Shown here: positions 17,566 through 25,632 of the stretch, in pieces | Position numbering within the stretch: the first letter of the stretch is position 1 | How the letters are laid out: every line of letters begins with the position of its first letter | From: an uncultured Bacilli bacterium | GTDB lineage: Bacteria > Bacillota_I > Bacilli_A > RF39 > UBA660 | Reading direction: 5' to 3' | Length of the DNA stretch: 48,308 nt | Assembly (NCBI GenBank): GCA_947626115.1 | Contig: CANQQX010000007.1 | Location: 1 to 48,308, forward strand | Program-made: the position numbers and the translations under genes | Notes under the pieces: generated by a model | Databases searched by the model: none | What the model was told of the DNA's origin: nothing | The model's input: only the letters and a program-made list of their open reading frames with translations

Positions 17566-18342
17566 ATGGATAAGTTAAACAATTTATTACAAGAATTAGG
17601 GGTTTCAAAAGTAAGACTTTCAAAGTACTTGGGGGTATCAAGACAAATGGTCTATAATTATCTAGTTTTAGATAGTTTAGATAAGTGGCCAAAAGAGAAG
17701 AAAATCTTATTATTACAACTTTTAGATTTAAAAGAAGGTACTAATGAAGAGATAGGGAAGATTAAAGTTGATACTGAATACTTAATGGCAGTTGAAAAAA
17801 GACTTAACATTGGCGTTAAGAATGGTAATGACTTAGATTCATTCCTAGATTTAAAAGGCCTTGATAAAGAAAGAAGATTATTATTAAATGATATAGCCTT
17901 CATCTTAAAAGAAAAATTAGAAGATGATGATCCATCTAATAGTGGTCTATCTGCCGTTAAATATTTATATAATTTCTTACAATCTATGGATAATGTCCCA
18001 GAAATTAAATATATTTTAGCTTATATGGCTAAAACTAATGGTTTCATTGATCCAGAAGAATATGCTTTTAATGAAGATAAACAATATGTATTTGAAAGTA
18101 TTTTATATTCTGCTTTAACGCTATACAATAATGGCGGTGCTAGTAAGAGTAAAGTAGTGGAGAGTAGAAAGCGCTTTGTTCAAGAAATAGAAGCAAAAAA
18201 GGAAGAAAAATTATCAAGAACGCAACAACTTAATACGACTAAAATTCAAGCTTTAAGAGAACTAGGATATAATGAAATAAATGAATCTAACGCTGCGGAA
18301 GTATTTGAAAAGATTGCCGAAATTCAATCAAGAAAAGTGTAG
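17566..18342 (+). CDS. XRE-type helix-turn-helix protein of unknown role
   Basis: A 258-residue protein. Residues 1-55 form a helix-turn-helix of the XRE/lambda-repressor kind: LLQELGVSKVRLSKYLGVSR followed by QMVYNYL. The rest is helical and unfamiliar, with LDLKGLDKERRLLLNDIAFILKEKL in the middle and a charged C-terminal coiled region (SRKRFVQEIEAKKEEKLSRT). It has a near-perfect own promoter, suggesting strong constitutive expression. It is followed eight bases later by a membrane-anchored unknown protein. A cytosolic DNA-binding protein paired with a membrane protein could be a sensing pair, but this is conjecture. Confidence 0.65.
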   Translation: MDKLNNLLQELGVSKVRLSKYLGVSRQMVYNYLVLDSLDKWPKEKKILLLQLLDLKEGTNEEIGKIKVDTEYLMAVEKRLNIGVKNGNDLDSFLDLKGLDKERRLLLNDIAFILKEKLEDDDPSNSGLSAVKYLYNFLQSMDNVPEIKYILAYMAKTNGFIDPEEYAFNEDKQYVFESILYSALTLYNNGGASKSKVVESRKRFVQEIEAKKEEKLSRTQQLNTTKIQALRELGYNEINESNAAEVFEKIAEIQSRKV

Positions 18343-18350
18343 AGGTAAAA

Positions 18351-19205
18351 ATGAAAAGCAATAAAAAAGAAGTAGAAAAGAAAGCTAAAGAAAAAAAGTT
18401 TAGCAAGATTACTATTGCGGAAGATAAATTATTAAAAGTAATAATTGTAATACTAGTCCTAGTAGTTATATTATTAGTAGCATATAGAATATTCTATGGT
18501 AAATCTTTAGCTACCGATGATAAATTAGTAAAAGAATTACATAGTTATTTAATGCCGGATGATTTAAATAATTGTGATGGTTTATCTAATTATGCTGATA
18601 AAAAAATAACTTCTAAAGATTTAACTGATAATGTTAAATTGTGTCTTGCTTATCAAAAAGCTTCTGTAAAAGATGCTGAAGTAAAAGAGTATGATAAAAC
18701 TAAGAAGAAAGAAACATGCAAAGTAGATGATATGATATTTGGCTTAGAAGAAGATGCTAAAAAGTGTAGTGTAGCTAAAGTAAAAAAAGATATCATTGAA
18801 GATGCTTATTATAAGTTGTTTGGTGAAAATATTAAAAGTAAAGATGCTTTCAATTATGATAATACACATATTTGTTATTTAAAAGATGATTATTACTATT
18901 GTGGTAGATCTGAAACATATACATATATAATTGATGGTACAACAGCAATCTATAGAATAATTGATTCATCTGTAGAGAAGGGTAGTACAATAACTATTTA
19001 TGACTATTTCTTAAAAATAAATAATAATGAATGTTATACAAACTACACTACTCTAGATAAAAATGACGATTGTACTAAAAATTATACTAAAGATACAAAG
19101 ATTGATTATAATTTTATGAAAAAATATGGTGCTAAATATAAACATATTTATAAAAAAGATAAAAATGGTACATATTATTGGGTAAGTTCCACTCCTGTTA
19201 AATAA
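18351..19205 (+). CDS. Hypothetical membrane-anchored extracytoplasmic protein, Cys-rich
   Basis: A 284-residue protein that I do not recognise. It has a very basic N-terminus (KSNKKEVEKKAKEKKFSK), one membrane helix around residues 29-47, and an outer domain. That domain has about a dozen cysteines spread as possible disulfide pairs (DDLNNCDGL, VKLCLAY, ETCKVDD, KKCSVAK, HICYLKDDYYYCGR, NNECYTN, DDCTKNY). Cys-rich extracellular domains are unusual for such AT-rich Firmicutes. It starts eight bases after the regulator-like gene with AGAGGTAAAA upstream, so the two form an operon. A strong terminator overlaps its last codons. Confidence 0.7.
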   Translation: MKSNKKEVEKKAKEKKFSKITIAEDKLLKVIIVILVLVVILLVAYRIFYGKSLATDDKLVKELHSYLMPDDLNNCDGLSNYADKKITSKDLTDNVKLCLAYQKASVKDAEVKEYDKTKKKETCKVDDMIFGLEEDAKKCSVAKVKKDIIEDAYYKLFGENIKSKDAFNYDNTHICYLKDDYYYCGRSETYTYIIDGTTAIYRIIDSSVEKGSTITIYDYFLKINNNECYTNYTTLDKNDDCTKNYTKDTKIDYNFMKKYGAKYKHIYKKDKNGTYYWVSSTPVK

Positions 19206-19225
19206 GGAGTTAACTTACCCTTTTT
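19180..19225 (+). terminator. Strong intrinsic terminator overlapping the end of the 18351 gene
   Basis: GGGTAAGTT pairs with AACTTACCC and, internally, ACTCCT with AGGAGT, giving a long stem followed by five T residues. The left arm is inside the coding region. Confidence 0.9.
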
Positions 19226-19595
19226 AAATTAATAATTATATATATCCTTATTAATATATTAATATAGGATATATACGCGTATTATATCCTAATTAAAAAT
19301 ATAAATAAGGTTATAATATTATATCTTAATTTTTGAAAAATGATTTAATTTAAAATTTAATTTATTATTTGATTTTATAAATTATTTTAACTAATTATTA
19401 GTTATTAATAAAATAGAAGTAAGTTATAATAAATAAAATAAGTAAATATTTAGGCTAAAATATCTCTAGCATAAAAATGGCATAATGTATATTATGTTAA
19501 CCAAACCTTGAGAAAGAAAAATTAAGTTCTTCTAGTAATACTACTCTTTTTAATTAAATATTAGAAATAATCATAAGTTTAATTAGGTGATTATT
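19206..19595. other. AT-rich non-coding stretch upstream of the ZIP gene
   Basis: About 390 bases without a credible gene. Apart from the preceding terminator, it contains three alternating half-sites: TATATCCT at 19241, AGGATATA at 19266 and TATATCCT at 19283. The right pair forms a near-perfect palindrome around TACGCGTA. The rest is A/T-rich with no recognised riboswitch. The half-sites could be an operator, or two mutually exclusive hairpins, for the metal transporter downstream. Confidence 0.4.
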
Positions 19596-20342
19596 TTGAA
19601 TACATTAAATGCCTTTTTAATATCAACCCTTGCTGGTATGTCTACTTTATTAGGTGGTATCATAATCTTCTTTAAAATAGATAATAAGAAAATAAATAAG
19701 TTTATTACTTTTTGTTTATCTTTTTCCATAGCTATAATGATTGGCATTAGTATAACTGATTTAATTCCATCATCATTATTTACTATTCTGTTAGAATATA
19801 AAATAGTTAAAGCTTTAATTACTATCTTTTTATCTTTAATATTAGGTAGCATATCAGTATTTATTATTAATAAACTAATAAAAGATAATAATGATTCATT
19901 ATATAAATTAGGTATTTTAAGTATGATAGCATTACTTCTTCATAATTTCCCCGAAGGTATTGCAACCTTTATTGGTAGTGTTCAAGATGTAAATTTAGGT
20001 CTTAAATTATCTCTTGCTATCATGTTCCACAATATTCCTGAAGGTATATCGATTGCTGTTCCTATTTATTATGCTACTAAGTCAAAGAAAAAAGCCCTTA
20101 CTACTACTCTTCTTTCGGGCCTTGCTGAACCAATGGGTGCTTTAATTGCCTATTTATTTTTAAAAAATTATATTACTAATACGATGATTAGTATAGTTTT
20201 ATTATTTGTCGCGGGTATTATGATTACTTTGGCTATTGAAGAAATGCTACCTAAGGCTCTTTCCTATAAAGAAAATAAGCATATCTATTTGGGTTTAATT
20301 ATAGGAATAATACTAATTATTATTAATCATTTTATTTTCTAA
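19596..20342 (+). CDS. ZIP-family divalent metal transporter (ZupT-like)
   Basis: A 248-residue integral membrane protein with about eight helices. The family signatures are on helices four and five: HNFPEGIATFIG and HNIPEGISIAVP, containing the metal-binding His, Asn, Pro and Glu. LSGLAEPMGALIAY follows, as in ZupT/ZIP importers of zinc, iron or manganese. I start at TTG 19596, which has AGGTGA five to six bases upstream; the ORF-track GTG at 19587 would lie inside the ribosome site. A degenerate ZnuA-like protein is encoded about 5 kb upstream, so this may be the real metal importer in this region. Metal preference cannot be read. Confidence 0.88.
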   Translation: MNTLNAFLISTLAGMSTLLGGIIIFFKIDNKKINKFITFCLSFSIAIMIGISITDLIPSSLFTILLEYKIVKALITIFLSLILGSISVFIINKLIKDNNDSLYKLGILSMIALLLHNFPEGIATFIGSVQDVNLGLKLSLAIMFHNIPEGISIAVPIYYATKSKKKALTTTLLSGLAEPMGALIAYLFLKNYITNTMISIVLLFVAGIMITLAIEEMLPKALSYKENKHIYLGLIIGIILIIINHFIF

Positions 20343-20441
20343 ATATTGGTAATTTTAAGTCCATTTATTACCAAAATAAACTTATCTTTTGAAGTATTAA
20401 TTAAAGTAATTTAACCATAATAATAGCAGGAGGTAAGAAAT

Positions 20442-20579
20442 ATGAGAAATAATAACTCTAAGGCTAATAATAGAAGCCAAGCAAATAACAGAAAAGAAGC
20501 TAATAATAGAGCTAACAACAGAAGTCAATCATGCAACAGTAGAAGTAATAACAACCGTAGTAATAATCGTAGTAAATAA
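20442..20579 (+). CDS. Asn/Arg/Ser-rich 45-residue microprotein
   Basis: This ORF is too short for the track. ATG 20442 follows an excellent AGGAGGTAAGAA ribosome site, and the frame runs 45 codons to TAA at 20577-20579. The protein is a low-complexity repeat of NNR units (KANNRSQANNRKEANNR and similar), strongly basic, with one cysteine and no hydrophobic segment. A strong terminator follows. Such composition suggests a nucleic-acid-binding or disordered protein, but I do not recognise a family. The strong ribosome site and the terminator argue for real expression. Conservation in relatives would decide. Confidence 0.65.
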   Translation: MRNNNSKANNRSQANNRKEANNRANNRSQSCNSRSNNNRSNNRSK

Positions 20580-20590
20580 TTACTTAAATA

Positions 20591-20622
20591 GGAAGATGGT
20601 TAAATATCTTCCTTTATTTTTT
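20591..20622 (+). terminator. Intrinsic terminator after the NNR microprotein
   Basis: GGAAGAT and ATCTTCC form a 7-bp stem with an eight-base loop, followed by TTTATTTTTT. It also lies at the 3' end of the convergent recombinase gene. Confidence 0.85.
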
Positions 20623-21501
20623 ATAATGGGGATGTTTTTCATAATCCTTTTTTATTTTTTCATTAGATATATGCGAATATATTTCGGTTGTAGAAATACT
20701 AGCATGTCCTAAAAGTTCTTGAATAATTCTTAAATCAGCTCCATTATTAAGTAAATGGGTGGCAAAAGAATGTCTTAGGATATGTGGTGATATTTCTTTA
20801 TTAATACCACTCTTTTGACATAGAGCTTTTAGTATTTTAAAGAAACCTTGTCTACTCATTTTCTTACCATTATAGTTTACAAATATATAATCAGATGTAT
20901 TAGTTTTTAAAATATATTTACGATATTCATTTAAATATAAATTTAAATATTTCATCGCAATATCACTTAAAGGAATATACCTTTCTTTACTACCCTTACC
21001 CATTACTTTAATGGAAGCATCTTCCGGATTATAATTAGATAAAGTTAAATTAAGTAATTCACTTATACGCATACCAGTTGCATATAATACTTCTAACATT
21101 GCTTTATTACGGTAATCAATGGGTTTTTTTAAATCAATATTAAGTAGTTTATCTACTTCTTCAAAGCTCAAAAATTTAGGTAAACTTTTTTCTAACTTAG
21201 GCATTTTAATATTAGCACAAGGATTAATTTTAATATGACCTAAATCTAACATATAAGCATAAAAAGATTTTAAAACTGTCAAGTAATGCGCATTAGTTTT
21301 AGCACTTTCCTTAGATTTATATAAAAAAGTTCTAATATCATCTTCATTCAAATTAAGAAGATTATCATTATTAAAATATTCTCCTATTTTTATTAAATTA
21401 TAACGATATGATTCATAAGTATTATTAGATAGTTTACGTTCATATTTTAAATAATTTAAATATTCTTCGGTATATTTATCTGTTATTTCTTTATTTTTCA
21501 C
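20614..21501 (-). CDS. Tyrosine recombinase, XerC/XerD type
   Basis: A 295-residue tyrosine recombinase with an N-terminal SAM-like core-binding domain (YLNYLKYERKLSNNTYESYR) and a complete catalytic domain. The catalytic domain shows the first Arg in YATGMRISELLNL, KGSKERYIPLS, the HxxR pair in SPHILRHSFATHLL, the second His in LGHASISTTEIYSHI, and the nucleophilic Tyr in the same segment. Length and motifs match XerD-like proteins that resolve chromosome dimers at dif. No att site or phage genes lie nearby, so a housekeeping Xer role is likelier than an integrase. The minus-strand promoter has an extended -10, TGCTATAAT, about 20 bases before the start. Confidence 0.88.
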   Translation of the reverse strand: MKNKEITDKYTEEYLNYLKYERKLSNNTYESYRYNLIKIGEYFNNDNLLNLNEDDIRTFLYKSKESAKTNAHYLTVLKSFYAYMLDLGHIKINPCANIKMPKLEKSLPKFLSFEEVDKLLNIDLKKPIDYRNKAMLEVLYATGMRISELLNLTLSNYNPEDASIKVMGKGSKERYIPLSDIAMKYLNLYLNEYRKYILKTNTSDYIFVNYNGKKMSRQGFFKILKALCQKSGINKEISPHILRHSFATHLLNNGADLRIIQELLGHASISTTEIYSHISNEKIKKDYEKHPHYKK

Positions 21502-21590
21502 TTAACATCACTATCTAAATTATAGCACAAATTATTTATTAATAGGTTTTATTTTGATATAATACTTATTAGAAGTTAGGTGAATTACAA

Positions 21591-22790
21591 ATGGAAGTTC
21601 TTGCAGATAAACTAAGACCACAAAAATTAAGTGATATTGTTGGTCAAGATCATTTAATAGGTAATGGAAAAATATTAACTAATTTAATTAAAAATAAAAA
21701 GATTTTTTCGATGATTTTATATGGTAAACCAGGAATTGGTAAAACAAGTATTGCTAGTGCCATTAGTAATGAACTAGGGATGCGGACTAAATTTTTAAAC
21801 GCAACAACATCGAAAAAAGAAGATTTTGAAATGGCGATTGAAGAAGCTAAATTTTATGGTGATCTAATTTTAGTTATTGATGAAATTCATCGCATGAATA
21901 AAGATAAACAAGATATATTACTACCCCATATAGAAAAAGGGACAATTATTTTAATTGGCCTTACTACTAGTAATCCTTATCATAAAATAAATCCGGCCAT
22001 TAGAAGTCGTTGTCAAATATTTGAATTACATGAATTATCCGAAGAAGATATCATTAAAGTATTAAAGAGAGCTACTAGTAAGTTAGATGGTATTAAAATT
22101 GATAAAAAAACTTTAGAGTATATTGCTTCACTTTCTTCAGGTGATGTTAGAAATGCTTTAAATTTACTGGAAGTATCTTATTACTCTACTAGTGATCATA
22201 ATGTAAATATTGATGTTGTAAAATCAATTAATAGTAAGCCAGTCTTCTTTCATGATAAAAATGAAGATGGCCATTATGATGTTTTAAGCGCCTTACAAAA
22301 ATCAATTCGGGGAAGTGATGTCGATGCTACTCTTCATTATATTGCGAGACTAATTGAAGCAGAAGATTTAGATAGTATTTTTAGAAGGCTTTCTGTAATT
22401 GCTTATGAAGATATTGGCCTTGCTAATCCTGGTATTGGTCCAAGATTAGATGCTGCCATTAATGCTGCTGAGCGAGTTGGTTTACCAGAAGCCAGAATTC
22501 CTATCGCCGAAATTGCCATTGAAATGGCTTTGTCTCCTAAGAGTAACAGTGCAATCACTGCTATAGATGAAGCCTTAAACGATATTCATAAAGGTAATAC
22601 TGGTAATGTCCCAAATCATATTAAAACAAGTAGCAAAGATTATTTATATCCGCATAATTATCCGCATGATTGGGTAAAACAACAATATTTACCAGATAAT
22701 ATTAAAGATGCTCAATATTATAAACCAAAGAATAATTTAGTCGAAAATAATTTAAATAAAGTACATAAAGAAATGAAGGGTGAAAAATGA
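21591..22790 (+). CDS. rarA: Replication-associated recombination protein A (RarA/MgsA)
   Basis: A 399-residue AAA+ ATPase that acts at stalled replication forks, related to the clamp-loader subunits. It begins LADKLRPQKLSDIVGQDHL, has Walker A YGKPGIGKTS near residue 45, Walker B LVIDEIHRMN near 95, sensor-1 GLTTSNPY, and the arginine finger region AIRSRCQIFEL. The C-terminal tetramerisation part is also clear: RRLSVIAYEDIGLANP and YPHNYPHDWVKQQYLP. It overlaps gpsA by four bases. In B. subtilis the homologue lies beside tcdA (yrvM) and 6S RNA, as here. Confidence 0.96.
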   Translation: MEVLADKLRPQKLSDIVGQDHLIGNGKILTNLIKNKKIFSMILYGKPGIGKTSIASAISNELGMRTKFLNATTSKKEDFEMAIEEAKFYGDLILVIDEIHRMNKDKQDILLPHIEKGTIILIGLTTSNPYHKINPAIRSRCQIFELHELSEEDIIKVLKRATSKLDGIKIDKKTLEYIASLSSGDVRNALNLLEVSYYSTSDHNVNIDVVKSINSKPVFFHDKNEDGHYDVLSALQKSIRGSDVDATLHYIARLIEAEDLDSIFRRLSVIAYEDIGLANPGIGPRLDAAINAAERVGLPEARIPIAEIAIEMALSPKSNSAITAIDEALNDIHKGNTGNVPNHIKTSSKDYLYPHNYPHDWVKQQYLPDNIKDAQYYKPKNNLVENNLNKVHKEMKGEK

Positions 22791-23764
22791 AAATAACAGT
22801 AATGGGAACAGGAGCATATAGTTTAGGTATTGCCAGTATGCTTGCTAAAAGAAAAGAAAATACTATTATGCTATGGACAGAAAAGGAAGAAAATAAAAAT
22901 GAGTTTTTAAAAACTCATCAAATAAAAAGTATATTTCCTGATGTAGTTTTAAGTAATAATATTACGATTACTACTAGTTATGAAGAAGCTTTAAAAGATA
23001 CTAAATTAATCTTTTTAATTACTTCTGCTAAATATATTTACAATGTATGTATGGATATGCAACCATATTATCGTAATACACCTATTTGTATAGCATCAAA
23101 AGGCATTGATGATAAAACACTTAATACTTTATCAAATGTTGTTAAAAATACGCTTAAAACTAATAATATAAGTGTTATATCAGGGCCTACTTTTGCAATT
23201 GATCTAATTCATAATGAACCGGCTGCTCTAGCTCTTGCTGGTTTAAATAAAAAAACTATTAATCTAGTTAAAAGAAATCTATCTAATGATACCTTAAAAT
23301 TAAGAGTATCTAAAGATATAATTGGTATTCAGTTATGTGGTAGTATTAAAAATATTATTGCGATTGCCGCAGGTATTCTAAAAGGTTTAGGTTATTCAGA
23401 ATCTACGCAAGTATTTTTAATTAATGAGTCACTACATGATATGAAAAATATGATTAGTGCTTTAGGTGGAAGAAAGAAAACTATTCTCTCTTTTGCGGGA
23501 GTTGGAGATTTACTTTTAACTTGTTCTAGTCCAAAAAGTCGTAATTATTCTTTTGGTTATTTAATAGGTAGCACTAAAAATCCTAAGGAAATAGATGAAT
23601 ATTTGAAAAATAATACAGTTGAAGGATATTATACCTTAAATTCTATTTATCAAATGCTAAAGAAAAAAGGAATAAATATTCCCCTTATAACCTTAATTAA
23701 AAATATAGTTGATCATAAACAAGAACCAAAAGATTTAGTTACTTTCTTAATTAAGAAACCTTAA
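22787..23764 (+). CDS. gpsA: NAD(P)-dependent glycerol-3-phosphate dehydrogenase
   Basis: Makes sn-glycerol-3-phosphate from dihydroxyacetone phosphate for phospholipid synthesis. The 325-residue protein shows the dinucleotide-binding MGTGAYSLGIASMLA at the N-terminus, VISGPTFAIDL near 130, the catalytic-lysine segment LCGSIKNIIAIAAGILKGLG near 185, and FAGVGDLLLTCSSPKSRNYSFG near 240. The proline or tryptophan usually seen in the GxGxWGT loop is replaced by AYSLG, a common variation. ATGA overlap with rarA indicates cotranscription. The 3' end overlaps tcdA on the opposite strand by 14 bases. Confidence 0.94.
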   Translation: MKITVMGTGAYSLGIASMLAKRKENTIMLWTEKEENKNEFLKTHQIKSIFPDVVLSNNITITTSYEEALKDTKLIFLITSAKYIYNVCMDMQPYYRNTPICIASKGIDDKTLNTLSNVVKNTLKTNNISVISGPTFAIDLIHNEPAALALAGLNKKTINLVKRNLSNDTLKLRVSKDIIGIQLCGSIKNIIAIAAGILKGLGYSESTQVFLINESLHDMKNMISALGGRKKTILSFAGVGDLLLTCSSPKSRNYSFGYLIGSTKNPKEIDEYLKNNTVEGYYTLNSIYQMLKKKGINIPLITLIKNIVDHKQEPKDLVTFLIKKP

Positions 23765-24422
23765 TAATTTCATTTATAATATAGTTGGTTATTAAAAGAC
23801 CTGCTATTCCTGGAGAAGTAATCATTGAGTTTACTTCTTTTCTTTTAATTGGTACTTCTTCACTACAAACAACAGGTATTTTCATATTTAAATTATTATC
23901 TCTTACTAATTTACGTAAATTCCTTGCTAAGGGATCATTATTAGTTTTATCTAAAGTAGTTATTTTTATTTTAGATGCATCTACTCTATTACCCATCCCC
24001 ATTGAACTAATAATTTTAATATTATATTGCTTAGCAAACTTAATTAGTTCTAATTTGGTATTTAAACTGTCACAAGCATCAATTATAAAGTCAAAATCTT
24101 TATCTAGTGTATTTATATTATCTTTATCTAAAAATGTCTCTATCGCTTTAATTTTGATATCTTTATTAATTAATGATGCCATATCTTTAGCTATATCTAC
24201 TTTAGATTTATCTATTGTTGAGAGATCTGCTACTAATTGTCTATTTAAATTAGTTATTTCCACTTTATCATGATCTATTACGGTAATATCTAATAGTCCA
24301 CTACGAATTAAAGAAGTATAGACAAAACTTCCTACTCCACCTACTCCCACTAATAATATTTTAGTATTTTGAATTTTCTTAAAATTATCTTCCCCAATTA
24401 AATTAATTATTCTCTCATACAT
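23751..24422 (-). CDS. tcdA: tRNA threonylcarbamoyladenosine dehydratase (ThiF/E1-like)
   Basis: A 223-residue ThiF/MoeB-fold adenylating enzyme. TcdA cyclises t6A37 of ANN-decoding tRNAs to ct6A. The ATP-binding part shows VGVGGVGSFVYTSLIRSG near residue 28 and IDHDKVEITNLNRQL near 50, followed by FDFIIDACDSLNTKLELI and the C-terminal CSEEVPIKR. It is shorter than E. coli TcdA (about 268), as in other Firmicutes. Adjacent rarA and the 6S RNA directly upstream reproduce the B. subtilis yrvM neighbourhood, which supports the tcdA assignment over ThiF or MoeB. Confidence 0.9.
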   Translation of the reverse strand: MYERIINLIGEDNFKKIQNTKILLVGVGGVGSFVYTSLIRSGLLDITVIDHDKVEITNLNRQLVADLSTIDKSKVDIAKDMASLINKDIKIKAIETFLDKDNINTLDKDFDFIIDACDSLNTKLELIKFAKQYNIKIISSMGMGNRVDASKIKITTLDKTNNDPLARNLRKLVRDNNLNMKIPVVCSEEVPIKRKEVNSMITSPGIAGLLITNYIINEIIKVS

Positions 24423-24436
24423 AATTATTCTCCATT

Positions 24437-24611
24437 AAAAAACCTAGAGGTAGTTATCTTGGATAAAATCCCGCTCTCTTGCAGGTGGTAGAACACATAT
24501 CAAGTATTAGGATTCCCATTACAGTGTAACAGGCATTCAACACCACGAGATAATTAGTTCCCCAATTTATCTATATAGTCGGTTTTATATGAATAACTTA
24601 CCTTTCTAGGT
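24437..24611 (-). ncRNA. ssrS: 6S RNA
   Basis: A 175-base minus-strand RNA that folds as one long rod. Closing stem ACCTAGA/TCTAGGT is extended by AGGTA-GTTAT pairing with ATAACT-ACCT. A large central bubble follows, then GTGGT/ACCAC, and an 8-bp terminal hairpin around CCTGTTAC/GTAATGGG. The 3' arm is followed by TTTTTT. An extended -10 (TGGTATAAT, 24618-24623) lies seven bases before the predicted 5' end. 6S RNA binds sigma-A RNA polymerase as a promoter mimic. In B. subtilis 6S-1 lies beside yrvM (tcdA), and the same neighbour occurs here. Confidence 0.75.
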
Positions 24612-24672
24612 ACTTATATTATACCATATATATTTTTAATAATACATATATTTATATTAATTTGACATATTT

Positions 24673-25104
24673 TTATCTTTTTCTTTCATTATTAGTTAAT
24701 ATTTTGATTAAATTAATAGTAAATGCTATTACATTATCCATATTAATAATTGGTGTATTATGATAGATATTATTTTTAGCTAACTTTATTATGTAACGTA
24801 TTTCTTTATTATTTATATTGTAAAATACACTAATTTCATAATATTCATTTTGCCATAATAAAAGAAAATTTTCATAATATTCATCAGATAATTTACAATT
24901 ATTAATTTTTAAATCTGTAAAAGTACAATAATTTTTTACTATTTTAAGAAAATTATTTAAAATATCTATACTTTCATCTACAGTAATATTAGTAAATATC
25001 CGCATTGCATTACCATAAGCATATGTGCCATCATCAAGAATATAACTAGCAAGTATTTCTAAATTATTAATAAAATTATTATAAATGGTTGTATCTATTT
25101 TCAT
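24673..25104 (-). CDS. Hypothetical protein, third gene of a small unknown operon
   Basis: A 143-residue cytosolic protein with no recognised domain. It looks alpha/beta, for example LKINNCKLSDEYYENFLLLW and YYEISVFYNINNKEIRYIIKL, which could be a small beta sheet flanked by helices. The start codon overlaps the stop of the 25104-25631 gene by one base, so the genes are translationally linked. Base composition matches the surroundings. I see no sign of transfer other than the lack of recognisable relatives. Function unknown. Confidence 0.65.
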   Translation of the reverse strand: MKIDTTIYNNFINNLEILASYILDDGTYAYGNAMRIFTNITVDESIDILNNFLKIVKNYCTFTDLKINNCKLSDEYYENFLLLWQNEYYEISVFYNINNKEIRYIIKLAKNNIYHNTPIINMDNVIAFTINLIKILTNNERKR

Positions 25105-25631
25105 TATCTTTTTCTTATTTCTTCATTAGCTAAAGTAGCATAAGCTATTTGTAAATTATCAAGTATTTCTTTGGAATCTATGCCATTTTCTCTTAATTTT
25201 GTAATAGTAGACATCAATTCATTTTGAATATTAATTTCTTTTATTTGACATAATAAATCCATTACATATCCTGTTAAATATTCCATGTCTATTACATCTT
25301 TACCCATCGCCATATCAAAGTCTGTTTTTTCTAAATATATCCTATGTCTTATTGAATCATCTAATTCACTTTCATAATATTCATCAATAAATCTACCATA
25401 AGTATCATAATATTTAATATAGTATTCTTTAGCCATACTAGTCTCATTATCTTTAATATTTTCACCCTTTATATCTTTTAATTCAATATAATGTTCAATT
25501 ACAGTATAAAATGTAAATAATTTTTCTTGGGTATTATTACTAAATTGCATATTACTTACAGAATTAATTAACCAATTAGTAAAATCTTCAGATAAAAAGT
25601 ATTCCAATGTTTCTTTAGCTATTTTTTTCAT
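25104..25631 (-). CDS. Hypothetical protein, second gene of the unknown operon (paralog of the first)
   Basis: A 175-residue helical protein. Its N-terminal part (YFLSEDFTNWLINSVSNMQF) recalls the same part of the upstream neighbour (YILTDEFTEWFNKLFALIKY). Its C-terminus NGIDSKEILDNLQIAYATLANEEI aligns with NGFNPEDIINALQINYAKVTNKQI in that neighbour. The two are therefore diverged tandem duplicates. No membrane segment, no catalytic motif, no family recognised. One base separates it from the upstream gene and one base overlaps the downstream gene. Confidence 0.68.
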   Translation of the reverse strand: MKKIAKETLEYFLSEDFTNWLINSVSNMQFSNNTQEKLFTFYTVIEHYIELKDIKGENIKDNETSMAKEYYIKYYDTYGRFIDEYYESELDDSIRHRIYLEKTDFDMAMGKDVIDMEYLTGYVMDLLCQIKEINIQNELMSTITKLRENGIDSKEILDNLQIAYATLANEEIRKR

Positions 25632-25632
25632 T

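Noticed and set aside
20450-20576. AATAATAGA-type repeats as a possible CRISPR-like array
   Set aside because: The repeats are short codon-level units of one reading frame (NNR), with no spacers.
20614-21501. Tyrosine recombinase as a phage or island integrase
   Set aside because: No phage genes, att repeats or tRNA nearby; length and motifs fit housekeeping XerD.
23785-24273. 162-residue plus-strand ORF over tcdA
   Set aside because: Antisense shadow of the ThiF-like gene; no ribosome site and no recognisable motif.
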